This document shows positions 11,154 to 22,415 of a stretch of 36,676 nucleotides of DNA, piece after piece; position 1 is the stretch's first letter, and the number at the start of each line of letters is the position of its first letter. The stretch comes from Elysia marginata (Eukaryota; Mollusca; Gastropoda; Plakobranchidae): NCBI GenBank assembly GCA_019649035.1, contig BMAT01008239.1, positions 240,504-277,179 on the forward strand. The letters are read 5' to 3'. The notes under the pieces are model-generated. The model saw only the letters and a list, made by a program, of their open reading frames with translations. It did not search any database and was not told the origin of the DNA. The position numbers and the translations under genes were made by a program.

Positions 11154-13612
11154 TTATCCTCCTTTAGACATTTCCCCGACTGCAGATCTCAACAAGTTTA
11201 TAAGAGCCGATCGCTGGGCTTGACTTCCTATATACCGTGTAAGGGCTTCAATGGATGTTCCTCCTACCAGTTCCTGAACTTTTGCAGCAATTTCCTTTTT
11301 GTCCTCTTCAGATAGATCCTCCATCACACCTATCAACGACTGGTAGTCATCACTCTGGCTGTAACCAATTAGTGAGCCTTTAAAAATAGAAAAAAGTTGT
11401 CAAAGCTTCATTAGATTAGGCTACTTTTTTAATTAAAATCTAGGATCTGATTTATACGGGAGTAAACTTCCCAATCCAATCAACCAGGATTTATGAAAAT
11501 AAATGAAAAAATTGGGATTACATGTATTGTAAGCACACATAAGTGGGCAAAAACATTGGGATCAAGCATTCAACTAAATTTGTGTCTAAACGTAAATATC
11601 ATTCAACACCAAGAAAGTATCCATTTTCTAGTTAAAAAAAAAACAATAGAAGCAACAATCAAACTTAAAATTATTTATTCTGTAAAGCTGTTACGCTATT
11701 TTAAAAATACAGTCAACTCTACTTCGTCACTTAACTTGATTAGCTTTTTTGTATCTCATGGGGACAATGATATGTTAAGACTTGCGCTGAACTCAATTTT
11801 TCAACTCAGTTGGTTTTATTGATATTGGTTATATCCCTTGGAGATTGACTTAAGCAATGTTGACAACAGTTACTTCAGATTAGATAGAAACCAAACCTGC
11901 CCTTTTTTTCCAACAAATAGATAACAAGACTTAATTGCCAAGTTCTGATACCAGTATGAAAAACCAGTACTGTCTGCGAGCCTTAAATAACATCAACACA
12001 AAAGCCAATGATTAAAGTAAAAAAAGTATATCAGGGAGCTCACCAGCAATGCCTCCCACTAAAGCCCCAAAAGGACCTCCCACTGCTGCTCCTGCTATTG
12101 TCCCGGTTGCACCCCATGCTACTTGCTTGAACACTCCTGTAGGTAGAGAAAATAGTTGCCAACTTATAGCCAAACTTCTTAACTTTCTTGTAATGATATC
12201 CTCATTGCCCCAGATTGAAGGCATGATAGTTTAGAACATTGTGTATCAGCATCTGAAAGTAAGTTGAGTTGTGGGGATACATATATTGAAATCAAGAAAA
12301 TTGAATATTCCATCAAAAATTCAAACTTGGGTCAAAATCTGACAAAAAATGTTCTTGGCTTATATTACAAGTTCTCTTAGTATGTATTTCATCATGTGTA
12401 CAACCACAAAACCATTGAAACAATGGCTGTAGATAAGGTCAAGTAGACAACTGATTGGTGATCTAATCTAAACCTCTGTGAATTTCAACATTTAAATGTT
12501 TTTTTGTCATTTTCACACAGATTCCATATATCACGCAGTGACAAAAGGTTTAAATCTGTCAGTTGCGATGAAGGACAATTTGTTTCCGTAAATGACATAA
12601 AAAACAATAATGACAATAACTATTAGAAGTTATATTGTCACACTGATAGCATAAAGGTCTATCTCATAGTTAAAGACAAAAGGACACTGAGTGACGATAA
12701 TTTACTTTGATGACTTAAAGTACCGTGTAGTGAAAATTGGCTAGGCCAAAGTTTCATTAATAAGAGTATTGCAAACCTTGTTAACATGTTCACAAAAAAA
12801 CAGCTGCTTGCAACATTTTCTTGTTTTGCCCAAACCTAGTGATTTTGAGATAGACCATTATGTCTGCAGCATGATGATATATGTTTTGTTACATAACGAT
12901 ACTTTGTCAGAGTGGCTGCCTACATTAAAGCTTGAAAAGTCACCGGCCTCTTTAAATATAAACTCGGTGTATAGGGGGAAACTACACATCCCTATTTCAT
13001 ACCTTTTGATTGGAGTATATTCGCTATCACTACTTTTTGATGCCAGTAAAGATAAACAAACAGATGTGCATCCTTTCATATTTTTCAAGGCCCAGTTGAT
13101 GATTTCAATATGGATTCTATCAAAAGATTTGGCAATAATCATATGGCTTACAAATTAAAGCATATAGGTCTCTATCACTGATGTTGTCTGCAACTGTTCT
13201 TTAAATTTAGGTCAATCATCTATGTCATGCAGTGTGTGTGTGGGGGGGCAGGGATAGAAAGGTTCACATGGAACAAAAGTAACCGTATGTGAAAGGGTCA
13301 AGATCAAAGAAAATGGTTGCATTGGAGCTGCTCAACACTTAATCTTTACTTAGTTCCTAAAAATGCACTAGATGGTACAATGTACTGTAAGTATTTTCAT
13401 TTTTGAGTGTGAAAAAACAACACTCAACTTACTTGGACTGGTTGCAAGAAGATGTGACTGATCACCAACATACATGTATTTAAATTATTTTCGTAGAGTT
13501 CATAAGGAAGCTCACCTTTTGCAGTCTTATGCAGCTCAGGATTAGTTCTCAATATGCCCATGAGATGCTCATAGTAAGGAATAAGAGCCATACCAACAAT
13601 ATTTGCTGCCAT
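11154..13612 (-). CDS. C19orf12: C19orf12 homologue, complete, three coding exons, 137 aa
   Basis: Exons 13612-13516, 12136-12044 and 11377-11154 join in frame (phase 1 at both junctions). Donors are GTGAGC and GTGAGC; acceptors are CCTACAG and TTTAAAG. The protein starts MAANIVGMALIPYYEHLM. Exon 2 encodes a glycine/alanine-rich hydrophobic hairpin (GAAVGGPFGALVGGIAG, residues about 46-63). Exon 3 gives SLIGYSQSDDYQSLIGVM, a charged helical segment (LSEEDKKEIAAKVQEL) and a C-terminal helix (SQAQRSALINLLRSAVGEM), ending SKGG and a stop. This order, the glycine-rich hairpin and the 137-residue length (human isoforms are about 141-152) fit the C19orf12 family, a small membrane protein of mitochondria, ER and lipid droplets whose biochemical role is unsettled. 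The ATG is the first in its exon and precedes a conserved-looking start. It appears intact. Confidence 0.9.
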
Positions 13613-13885
13613 CTTGATATCAAATGGGTCCTCTACCTCAATTCAAGTTCCTGAAACAAAAAAACAAAAACAACTAAACATTGAAAAGATAATATGAAAC
13701 CTTTACCCTGAAAGTAGATGAGGTGTATAGCTAGAATCTAGATCTTAAAACAAAATATTCCAGTGGACAACATACCCGCAAACCTTAAACTCAACAAACC
13801 CTTTATTAAAGTGAAATACAGTAGAGACTTTTAAAAATAAATTTCCTTTCATCAAGATAACTAATTTCAGGCATGCCAACAAAGA

Positions 13886-13890
13886 GAGAA

Positions 13891-13924
<34 letters not shown>

Positions 13925-14078
13925 GAGGTGTGAAAGAGAGACAGAGAAAGGGAGGGAGAGAGACAGAGAGAGGGAGGGAGAGAGAGAGTGAGAAAGAGAG
14001 ACAGAGAAGGAAAGAGAGAGCGAGAACGAGAGTCAGAGAGAGAAAGAGAGAGGGAGACAGAGCAAAAAAGAGAGAGGT
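13886..14078 (+). repeat. GA-rich purine tract / microsatellite
   Basis: About 190 bp on the plus strand is almost pure A/G: an uninterrupted (GA)n run at about 13899-13924, then imperfect GAGAGAGACAGAGA units. It lies about 270 bp upstream of the C19orf12 ATG, on the 5' side of that gene, so it may be near its promoter. Long open frames through it on both strands (R/E-rich and S/L-rich) are composition artefacts. Confidence 0.92.
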
Positions 14079-14376
14079 TCTAAAGAAAACAAAAAGGCTA
14101 AATGTTGCAAAAATGGCAGCACTGTACAATTTTTTTCTATTCTGATGCTTTGCAAAAAAGATTCAAAGGTTGATGTAGATAGATTTCTAGAGAAGAGTTT
14201 CTCCTTTTTGTCACTTTGGACTAGTACTATATATTAATAAGAGACCTTGCAAGTGCTCCCAATGAACTTTGGCTTCAACCTACTTTCTACTACATTTTCT
14301 CATAGAAGTTTGTTGAATATGAGGTCCTTGTTAGCCTAGCTGAAGATCTAGAAATGTAGAACCTACGGTTTTTTAA

Positions 14377-15601
14377 CTCTTTTGCGTTTATCCTGGCCAA
14401 ACCTGGCCGCGGCCTAAAATTCACGGGAGGGACTTAGAATCCTCTCTTGGGCCAACCAGACTTGCCTATTTCAATTGTGATTTTGACAGAAATTTCATTA
14501 TTGTGTTTGATTATCAGAAAAAAAATGTGGCATTTGAAAGAATGAATAAGTGCTCTATTTATAAGAGAATTACAACAGATGGTTGGTCTTATTGTGACGT
14601 ACAGATTGATTTTTCACTTTTTGTTTCAAGTAAAAATATTGGGAATTTAAGTTTCTACGGTCAAAAATGTTAAAAAATATTTTACACATGTTTTGTCAAA
14701 TTTAGCAAATTAGCAAAAAAATTACAAAAATATTTTCATAATCATAGAGAAAAAAATTTAAATTATAGTTTGATGTTTGTACGACTGAAAATCTGTGCAA
14801 CTCAATTGTATTGTATTACGTCCCAGCGTCGCTACTTGACTTCAAAGATCCAGAGGGCAGAACCAATCAGAGCCCCAGCTGGCCCGGTGCCTGACTGCTT
14901 GAGATCAGCCAGGCCTATGAGAATTCAGCTACAGGGGATCGTTCTGATTGCTAGCCTTAGAAGGCAAATTTTACACCTTTTACACACTACATGTGGGGGG
15001 ATTATAAAAAAGGTATTTACAATCACGTTTCATTTCCAATCAACATGAGTGGCATTCTTGTGTCACAATAAAATGTTTCTAAAGTCCTTGTTTCACAAAA
15101 ATTGGACCACAAATAATCATTTTACATGAAATAATGACTTTGGATTTATTTGAAAAATATGTGTAAATACAATCTTCATTGATTATGTAGTTTTTGGTAT
15201 CATTTTTCTTGTCTCGACAAGGCGCCATTGTAAGTTTTACTTAGAACTTTGAAATCATTGTGCCCTGTAATGTTCCTTTTTCGCTGACGCCGCGCAAAAC
15301 TGTGGCTAGTAATATCAGGGCCCTTACTCATGATGCAATTCTTACCTTGCTTCAGGGCATCTGGCTCGGTCAGCCTTACAACCACTGACTGACTGAGGCT
15401 CTGATTGGATTTCAATTTGACTTTTGACAGTTCCTGACCGTTGAGAGATAATTTTGAGATCAACTGGAACCTGGGGCAAATGACATGAAATGGGAGGGGC
15501 TATAGGCCTAGATAGTATAAGAGCGGCTACTGGTGATATTTCAAAAGAAAAGGGTGTTTCTAATTAAAAACGCCCCTAAAAGTAATCCAAACGCGAGAGA
15601 G
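14377..15601. mobile_element. Candidate piggyBac-type MITE bounded by TTAA
   Basis: TTAA at 14373-14376 is followed by CTCTTTTGCGTTT. On the opposite strand, TTAA at 15602-15605 is followed by CTCTCTCGCGTTT, so the two ends match at 11 of 13 bases as inverted repeats next to the piggyBac target TTAA. A weaker internal inverted match (CCAATCAGAGCC near 14863 and its complement near 15401) supports a fold-back layout. No transposase was seen; the frame at 15200-15463 has no family match. The inverted repeats are short, so chance remains possible. Confidence 0.38.
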
Positions 15602-15605
15602 TTAA

Positions 15606-17414
15606 ATTTTGGATAAGATTCGACTTTCTACTTTTTGATCTTGGTAAATGTGTGGAACAATTCCCACAGGCAGGGGGGTGGGTGCCACCTTTTGTGACCT
15701 TTGCTAAGTTGATATATCATAGTGATAAATTTTCTTGGATATTTAGAAATAAAGGGTCATGTACAATAAAATGTAGGCCTACAACTATTATTTTAAAATA
15801 CGGAAGAGTATAAAATGAAGAGGTTTTTTTAATTGAAAGATCAATACTATGACAATAGTGGCACCCCAGTGTGGAAATCTTGCCAAGCAACATTTTAGGT
15901 GCTGAAAGTATTTTTCACTATTTTTCACTAGATCTATTCATTATGCTCTTGGTAGATTCGAAATTCTACATCCAGATCTATTTGGACATTATATAGCTCT
16001 AGGATCTTGATTAATTCTAAGGATTCAAGCGAGGCTTACCCAGTGGCCAGCAGGTTTTGTACATTACACACACTGTGTTTGTTTTAGAAGATTGACCAAA
16101 TGAACAACGAGGAAAGTTGTGAGTTACGCCCCTTCTCAAGAAATGCAGTCGGGAAAACCCTAACTTCGGGTATTTTTCTCGAAAACTGATAGACCCTCAG
16201 CTTAAAAATTAGTTTGGTGTAAGTACCCGGTACTGTTACTCTAGAAAAAATTCTAAAACATACTCGCTCGTGTTAGAGAGTAACACACACACACACCCTC
16301 GATATACATACAGATATATCGGTTTGTCTTTTCTTTGCTGGCGAGTGATGAAATTAAGTTTTTTCTTTCTTCACATCTGTCAGCTTGGGGTTACGTGGAA
16401 AAAGGTAAATGCGACTCGTCATGGCTATAAATAGATTTCGCACTAGGCAAGAAATCGTGGAGGAGATCGCGACCGGCTTGGCTCGATGGGCTTTAGAGGC
16501 CTAAAAATATAATCATTTTGATACACTAATTAAAATTTAAACACATAGGGTCGACAGTTTATAAAAAGAAAAAAATTGTAAATAAAGTCAACCTTCATGT
16601 AAACCATTGTTTAAACGGTAGGCCATATCAATTAAAACCATGGCAATACTATGACTTCATGGGCAACACAATTTTTTAATTAGGAATATGTCAACAAAAA
16701 GTAGCACACAACGACATCAATGGATTACGGTGGTTATTTAGTATAGCCAATATATTGAAGAAAATCAAAATGGGTTGAGATAATGGAAAAAAGTAGATTG
16801 ATTATTTTCAGACAGGGTACCCGGTAGGCTAACTTGATATTGTTGTTGTCGTTGTTGTTTTGTTGTTGTTGTTGTTGTTGTTGTTGTTCTTCTTCTTCTT
16901 CTTCTTCTTCTTTTCTTCTCCTTTTACTTCAATAAATAGACTCTCCGTTTCTCTCGACGTAGCAGAGCGCTCTAGGCCTCCCAGGCCAGCACGACAAGGG
17001 CGTGAAGGAATAAGTAGGCTATAGGAGTAAAAGTGATAGAGTAAATTTTCGCAGTGTTTGATAAATACCGTATTGGGAATGAAATCAGAGCGCAAATTAT
17101 CGTTAGTGTTGGAAAACTCCCTCTTTGAAGTAAATTGCTCGCAAGCAAGGACAATAATAATTTTGTGCTCTATTCTCGTTCCCATATCATTCGCTCTGCG
17201 TGAAACATATCAGCACCAAAGTAGAAGTTTGTTTTTGTGTAGGCCTATTAAGTTTTGATTTTAAAAAATTATACTTTGTGTCTAAATTTGCAGTAGAAGT
17301 GTTAAGGAATGTTGTCTGCGGCTCTCACCAATATTCACACATATAGATATCTTCAATCTTTAACTAAAATTGCATACCATCCCAGCAGTCTAGATGAAAT
17401 CAGAAACAGTTCCA
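15606..17414. other. Non-coding stretch with microsatellites
   Basis: No exon was recognised. It contains a short (CA)n run near 16282-16296 and the TTG/TTC repeat listed separately. Frames at 16829-17258 are driven by the triplet repeat or show no family pattern. Confidence 0.4.
16840..16920. repeat. (TTG)n followed by (TTC)n compound microsatellite
   Basis: About 16 TTG triplets (16841-16888, with two interruptions) change abruptly to about 9 TTC triplets. On the minus strand this reads poly-K then poly-N/T in an open frame, with nothing else supporting a protein. Confidence 0.93.
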
Positions 17415-17690
17415 AGTACCTAAGAAAAAATATGCCACAAATCTAGACGACTTTAGACCAGTAGCACTAACACCTGCCACCTTCAAATGTTTAGAGCGTA
17501 TTGTTTTAAGAAATTTACTTAAAGGGTGTGAAAACAAATTACGTAGATTCTATGCAATTCGCGTACCGGTACCATATAGGCAGAGCCGGATGATGATGCT
17601 CTTCTTGTATTTATCAACAACATCACGAAACATCTGGACATAACTAGATACAGAGTCTCCGCACTTGCACATTTCTGATTCCCCCATTAT
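17415..17690 (+). pseudogene. LINE reverse-transcriptase fragment (plus strand)
   Basis: From 17415 the plus strand reads VPKKKYATNLDDFRPVALTP, then FKCLERIVLRNLLK: the RT finger/palm motif with 'FRPVALT..KC.ER.VL' known from jockey/CR1-like LINEs. After a frameshift, DDDALLVFINNITKHLD follows (about 17590-17640), matching the next RT segment. Homology fades near 17690, where the antisense element begins. There is no catalytic DD region, so this is a short truncated piece. It was probably interrupted by, or rearranged next to, the minus-strand LINE. Confidence 0.75.
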
Positions 17691-17786
17691 GAAAGTTCTC
17701 AACATGACTGTGTTTTGTCAACCTTTTTGACCAGTCCTTAATCTAAAGAGGGATGTTTGCTCTTTTCTGCCGAGTTTGTATAAGTC

Positions 17787-18414
17787 CTATTTTTTGTTAA
17801 AATCCTCGTGGTTCTTCTTACCCCTTTCTTCTGCGGCCATCTTGACCATTGTTTTTGCTTCTTGATACACGATTGTTCTTTCTTCTTGTTCTATTTCTGA
17901 GCTCAGTTTGGCAAAGTTGTCTGCTTTTTTATTCCGCTCGATGTTGCTGTGTCCTGGTATCCACTGAAGGGTGAATTCTCCTACTTTGGCCCCCAACTCA
18001 AGCAGTTTATGTCTTAGGGTATCTATCTCAGTGTCTTTGGAATTTCCCAAAGTTTGCAGGACCGACATGGCGTCGCTGAGTATTACTACTTTTGATGTTT
18101 TGGATATTTTGTTATTGAACACGTTTACGGCTTCTTTGGTGGCTTCTGTTTTTTGCCTTGTAGTTGGTGCACCTCATTTCGCAGGCGAAAGGTCTTGCTA
18201 GTGAATTTCCATCTGGAAGACTAGCATGAACTCCACAACTTCCAATTCTCACAGCATCAGTAGCAGAACCATCGGTGTAGATTCTCATCCATTCCTTGAT
18301 TGGGTATTTCTTGTCCAGATGTTTATTTGTAAAATCCATTATTTCTTGCTCTGACAGTTGTGCCTTGCGACCAATGTTATCTACCTCTTTTACAATATTT
18401 GGAAGTGTATGCAT
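17787..18414 (-). pseudogene. RNase H domain of the LINE, frameshifted
   Basis: EWMRIYTDGSATDA supplies the first RNase H Asp. CTNYKAK stands where CTNYKAE is usual, so the catalytic Glu looks lost or frameshifted. VVILSDAMSVLQTL supplies the next Asp, and LQWIPGHSNIERNKKADNFA the His and last Asp (normally GHSNI.GNE.AD). The domain is split by a frameshift near 18115-18160. Downstream, EQTSLFRLRTGQKRLTKHS is the conserved tail that normally precedes a zinc-knuckle-like Cys region, which is not recognisable here. Confidence 0.82.
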
Positions 18415-18675
18415 TTCGTATGGAGGAATAAAGCTGAAATTCGATACAGTTTCCAGCGTGTCCAGTCCTGCAAGTTCTTCGTTCTTAGATTCAATGTTTT
18501 TTGGAATAGTTACAAAAGTTGTTCCTCTTCAGTCTCCCCTTATTTATGCCTTTTAGCTTTCTGTTTAATACGCAATTCAGCATTGCCTTGTACTTTTGGT
18601 GCTGTGTCAGAATTTTTGTCTTTCTTATTTCCTCCAGAGACTGTAGTTCACTGACTGTTTCCATTTTTCAGATTT

Positions 18676-18774
18676 GGTGTTGACTTTAGTTCTCCAGTTA
18701 TCAATCAACAGAAGGTGGAAAAGGTTTAAAAATCAAAGCCTTAGAATAATAACTGGAGAACTAAAATCAACACC
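18676..18774. repeat. Inverted duplication inside the LINE (26-bp arms)
   Basis: The arms 18676-18701 and 18749-18774 are reverse complements at 25 of 26 positions, separated by 47 bp. Translated, ITGELKSTP occurs on the minus strand from the left arm (in the expected LINE orientation) and on the plus strand from the right arm, where it is preceded by NQSLRI, also LINE sequence. So roughly 18702-18785 is a copied and inverted piece of the same coding region. Confidence 0.85.
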
Positions 18775-20470
18775 AATTCTCTAAAATCAACAACAATTCT
18801 GAAAATGGATTTTTAGCGGTTGTTTTCCATGAACGTGCGCCATATTCTAGAACTGGGGGAACATTTCCAGTGTATACTGTCTGTAATACTGCCATGTCTG
18901 CTCCCCATTGTGTTCCAGCAAACCTTCTTAATATACAACGCAAAGTATTCCCTTTTCTTGGCATTTGTCGGTTGGGCCTTCCAGGTTAGCCCTTTGTTAA
19001 AAATAACTCCAAGGTAGGTTGGTAATGGCTCTTCTCTGCAGCTGGTGTTCTCCGATCTTGAGGCGTACTGTTTGGGATTTGGTTGGTAATGAGAATGTTG
19101 TGAAGGTGGTTTTTTTAGGATTTATTTTCACCAGCCATTTTTCTTTCCTTATTGTTAGGGCAACCAGTGCTATTTTTAGACGCAACAGCCCTGTGCAGTT
19201 CCAGTATGCTCATCTGTTGCCCACATAGTCATATCGTCTACTCCAAAGAGAAGTATGGTCTGATTATCATTCTTGAACTAAGAAAAGAGAGAGTTGATGA
19301 CAAGATACCACCTTGTGATACTTCATGTTTCATGTTCTGGGTTCTGATTTTAAAATTCTGAGTTCTTACCCTTGCCTTCCTTTTTTAGGCAATGCTCTAT
19401 CCATTTGAACATATTACCACTGTCCTTGAGTTTGAGTAACAAACCATCTCTCCATACTCGGTTGAAAGCTTTCTCCATATCTATCCATACGACTACTGTG
19501 GGTTTTTTTCGTTGAAAACCATCTTCAATCCCTTGAGCAATTAGAATGATCTGGTCTTCTGTGCACCTGCCTCTTCGGAAACCGGCCTCTTTTTCTTTCA
19601 AGATGTTATTCATTTCACTCTTGTATAACATTCTTTTCATAGTTTTTCCTAAACATCTCATAAAACTTACTGGTCGGTAGATCTCAGGCTTCTTTTGGTC
19701 TTTTCCTTGTTTGCAGATGCGGATCATTATGGCTTCCTTCCAGATTTGAGGGATATTTCCTGTTGTCCAGCTAATATTGTAGAGTTGAAGCAGCGCAGCG
19801 TTCATGTTTTTCCAAGATGCTGTATCATTTCGTTTGTTACACCACCCTCTCCTGGAGATTTTTTTAGCTTGAGATCTTGGATTGTCCCATCCAATTCATG
19901 TTGTGGGAATTTTTTGTTCATCAAGTCTTTCTCTGGTCGGTAGGTGATTCTTTCAGTTTTTTTTCTGTTTTTCCTTATTTGAATCTTTTTCTCTGGGTCA
20001 ACCTCAATGTTGCTGAATGCCACATGTTGTTTGATGAGCAGATCTGCTGAGGCCTTACCACTCAATGTATTCCCATCCTGTTACACAGCAGCTTGGATCG
20101 CCTTTCCTTCTCATCCGTTCAAAGCTGCTATTAGTCTCCATCGTTTGTTGCCATCTTTGTCCAAATTAAGGCTAACTGTTTTTCTTGCCACCCCTGTCTT
20201 TGTTTTCTAATTGTTTCTTTACGGAGTTTTGCGTTGGCATCCTATTTTCCTACACCCAGTAGGTTGATGTCATCCGGCTTGAGCGTACTTTTTCTGTAGG
20301 GGTTGGTTCCCTTAGCTCTTGACTGCCCTTAGTTTTTCCACAGAGCAGTGGGTTGGGTCGTTTCTCGGGGGTCCTATCTCCTAGTTTACATCTTATATAC
20401 CAAAAAGCATGTCGACAAATCGTTAGGTACTTGTAAATAAGGTCCATTTCCATCTAAACTAAGCCCACAT

Positions 20471-20684
20471 TAAGTGCCGAGGCAGCCGGCACCCCATGGT
20501 CCCTCAGCAGACAAGTCCACCATGCCCAGAGCACTCCCCTCCCCGGATAAGAGTGACATCACAAACTTCCCAGTCCGAATTTAAGAGTCATTCTCTGCTT
20601 GACCTACTGTCTTTCAAGACTTATGACCTAGGTCTGGCCAGGCTGTGTGGGACCACGGCATTTTCTTTTGTTCCCTTATGGGGT
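20471..20684. other. GC-richer unassigned stretch before the SINE
   Basis: It holds CCGAGGCAGCCGGCACCCC and CCCAGAGCACTCCCCTCC. The composition differs from the AT-rich surroundings and suggests a further repeat, possibly the 5' part of the minus-strand LINE, but I cannot name it. Confidence 0.3.
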
Positions 20685-20946
20685 ACGGGCGCCTAGATAG
20701 CTCAGTTGGTAGTGGCTTCGCTCCGTGGCCAAGAGGTCGCGGGTTTGAAACACAGCCGAGCACAGTCCGGACCCCTACTGGTTGGGTCGGTGTCAGTATA
20801 ATGTGACCGGCTGAGGCTAAGTCATGGTATCCCCGCTAGTCTCTGGGTGGCAGCCCGTAAATTGTTATTGGGACTCAAGCCCTGAGAGCACCTTTGAAGT
20901 GGAATTGGGCTTGTAAAAATACCCTGCAATCAAACCCTTATGGGGT
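20673..20946 (+). mobile_element. tRNA-derived SINE (20685-20934) with perfect 12-bp target-site duplication
   Basis: CCCTTATGGGGT occurs at 20673-20684 and 20935-20946, exactly bracketing 250 bp. The head contains a pol III box A (TAGCTCAGTTGG, 20698-20709) and a degraded box B (GGTTTGAAACA, 20742-20752) in tRNA-like spacing. After the head comes a central domain (20778-20813) shared with the SINE at 22416-22597, then a tail ending TTGTAAAAATACCCTGCAAT before the duplication. It is a retroposed element rather than a tRNA gene: the acceptor stem is not preserved and the box B is damaged. The clean duplication suggests a fairly recent insertion. Confidence 0.9.
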
Positions 20947-22007
20947 CACTATTCAATGCTTCAATGAGAAGGGCTTCCTCTATATCTTCTACCCAGGGGA
21001 CGCCTCAACGCTGCACAGCTGCCAGCACGAGGATAGGACAAATGCTTCTGAAATAGCAACTTTTCCAGGCATTTCGTTCACTGTTAAGTTCTCTTTTTCA
21101 ATCGAAGTTCCTGTATCTCTAGACTAGATGTAAAAAGTCAGAACGAAGCAGCTAAGATGGTTTTAAAGACTACAAAGTAACATAAAAACTATGACCAAGT
21201 CTGCATTCACTGCATCTACGAGAATAATTGATGTGAAAATTAAATGTCATGTTTTCAAAGGTTTTACGTAAACTTCTTTCGCCATATCTAGAAAACATTA
21301 AAACTTTTAAAAGTAAAGCCATTTTATCTGCATTTTACTAGAATAACATTTTAGGTTCTCTTCGAGTTTATTTAAAATTGTGCACAGTCAGTTTCCTCAA
21401 TTTGATTCTTGATGCAGATTTTTTTCTCGTAAATAATGAACAACAAGAAAAGTATAAATTACATGCCACAAAACGCAAATTGTTGTCTCATTCGGCGAAG
21501 ACAAATAAAAAAAACCCAGCATTTTTACGATAGGATAATAGACATTCTACCTTGCGCTCTGACGCGCAGACAACAAGAAAGAAAACGTGGATGGTGTTGT
21601 GAGTAAAACTACGTCTTGAAACACAGCTTTCTACTGACAGAAACTAACCGATTTGAACTACTGCTCTTTTGTTAAATTACAAATGTAGAACAAACGAAGA
21701 AAGGGGTTATATCCTGTACATATGGTTTTGAAAATTAAAATGTATCATTAAGACAAAATAATGATTGCTGATCTTATGCAAATTTAAAAAAAAACCCAGC
21801 TTATAGAGAATAAAGAAAGATATTGCCAAAAAAGCAGATATTTTTTACTGTGGCAGATTAAAATAGATATAACATTGTGGGTTGCACGATAAAGCAAAGT
21901 GAAACATACGGTACTGGCGTCAAATTTTATGTGAGATAATTGAACATTTTTTGGACGTTTTAACACTCGGGTTTTTTTTATGTAAGTTGTTGACTTAAAA
22001 CGTAATG
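20947..22007. other. AT-rich non-coding stretch
   Basis: No exon, RNA or mobile element was recognised. Small open frames are not protein-like. Confidence 0.4.
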
Positions 22008-22415
22008 TTATGACTGAGATGACCGAGGACGAGACAACACAACTGTGACAGAAAACGATTTACGAGGAATTGGGGACCATGCGTTATTGGCCCACTCAGG
22101 AAGACGAAGCCCACAGAAGAGGAAATTCAGGATGGCTGATGGGCTAACGGGGCTCGTTAGGAAACCGTCTGCAGTAAAACCCACGCTACCTAGGGATGTT
22201 ATTACGTTATACTTTATCCTGGGGCGAAAGTCAGCAATGCCAGCGGTCTTGACAGCATACCATCCAAACACCAAAGTTAAAAAAACCTTGTTGCCATGTA
22301 TAGACGAAATCCCTTTTAACATCCGAATCAAGTTCGAGGTTATATCAGAGACGGCGCTGGGGACAAGTGAAAGCGTGCTGCCACACTGTGAAGTAAGGAG
22401 CGCTTGCATACACGA
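22008..22415 (-). other. Unassigned tail of the minus-strand SINE, open on both strands
   Basis: Directly downstream of the SINE core, about 400 bp is open on both strands (125 codons plus, 136 codons minus) with higher GC than its flanks. I recognise no domain in either translation. It may be a SINE-specific 3' body, another repeat, or a captured sequence. A real gene is unlikely: there are no splice-supported neighbours and no family pattern. Confidence 0.35.

Larger units (their letters stand above)
17690..20230 (-). mobile_element. Degenerate jockey/I-like LINE encoding RT plus RNase H
   Basis: Read on the minus strand, conserved blocks follow in order. First comes KLRKETIRKQRQGWQ, then KDGNKRWRLIAALN (about 20130), GKASADLLIKQHVAFSNIEV and KKSPGEGGVTNEMIQHLGK. 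After a frameshift in an A-run (about 19810) come IPQIWKEAIMIRICKQGKD, YRPVSFMRCLGKTMKRML, GFRRGRCTEDQI and VWIDMEKAFNRVW (first catalytic Asp). Next are EVSQGGILS, GVDDMTMW (catalytic box at 19233-19244, normally ADD), ILRRFAGTQWGADMAVLQT, an RNase H domain, and a C-terminal FRLRTGQKR. The order RT then RNase H in one protein is that of I/jockey-group non-LTR elements. Many stops and frameshifts make it dead. The 5' part (endonuclease) was not found; 20230-20470 is unassigned. Confidence 0.88.

Noticed and set aside
13806-14145. R/E-rich and S/L-rich open frames
   Set aside because: They are translations of the GA microsatellite; composition alone explains them.
18767-19805. Several minus-strand frames as independent genes
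   Set aside because: They are consecutive blocks of one frameshifted LINE reverse transcriptase.
20687-20760. tRNA gene
   Set aside because: Box A is good, but box B is degraded, no acceptor stem closes, and the copy is embedded in a SINE bounded by a target-site duplication.
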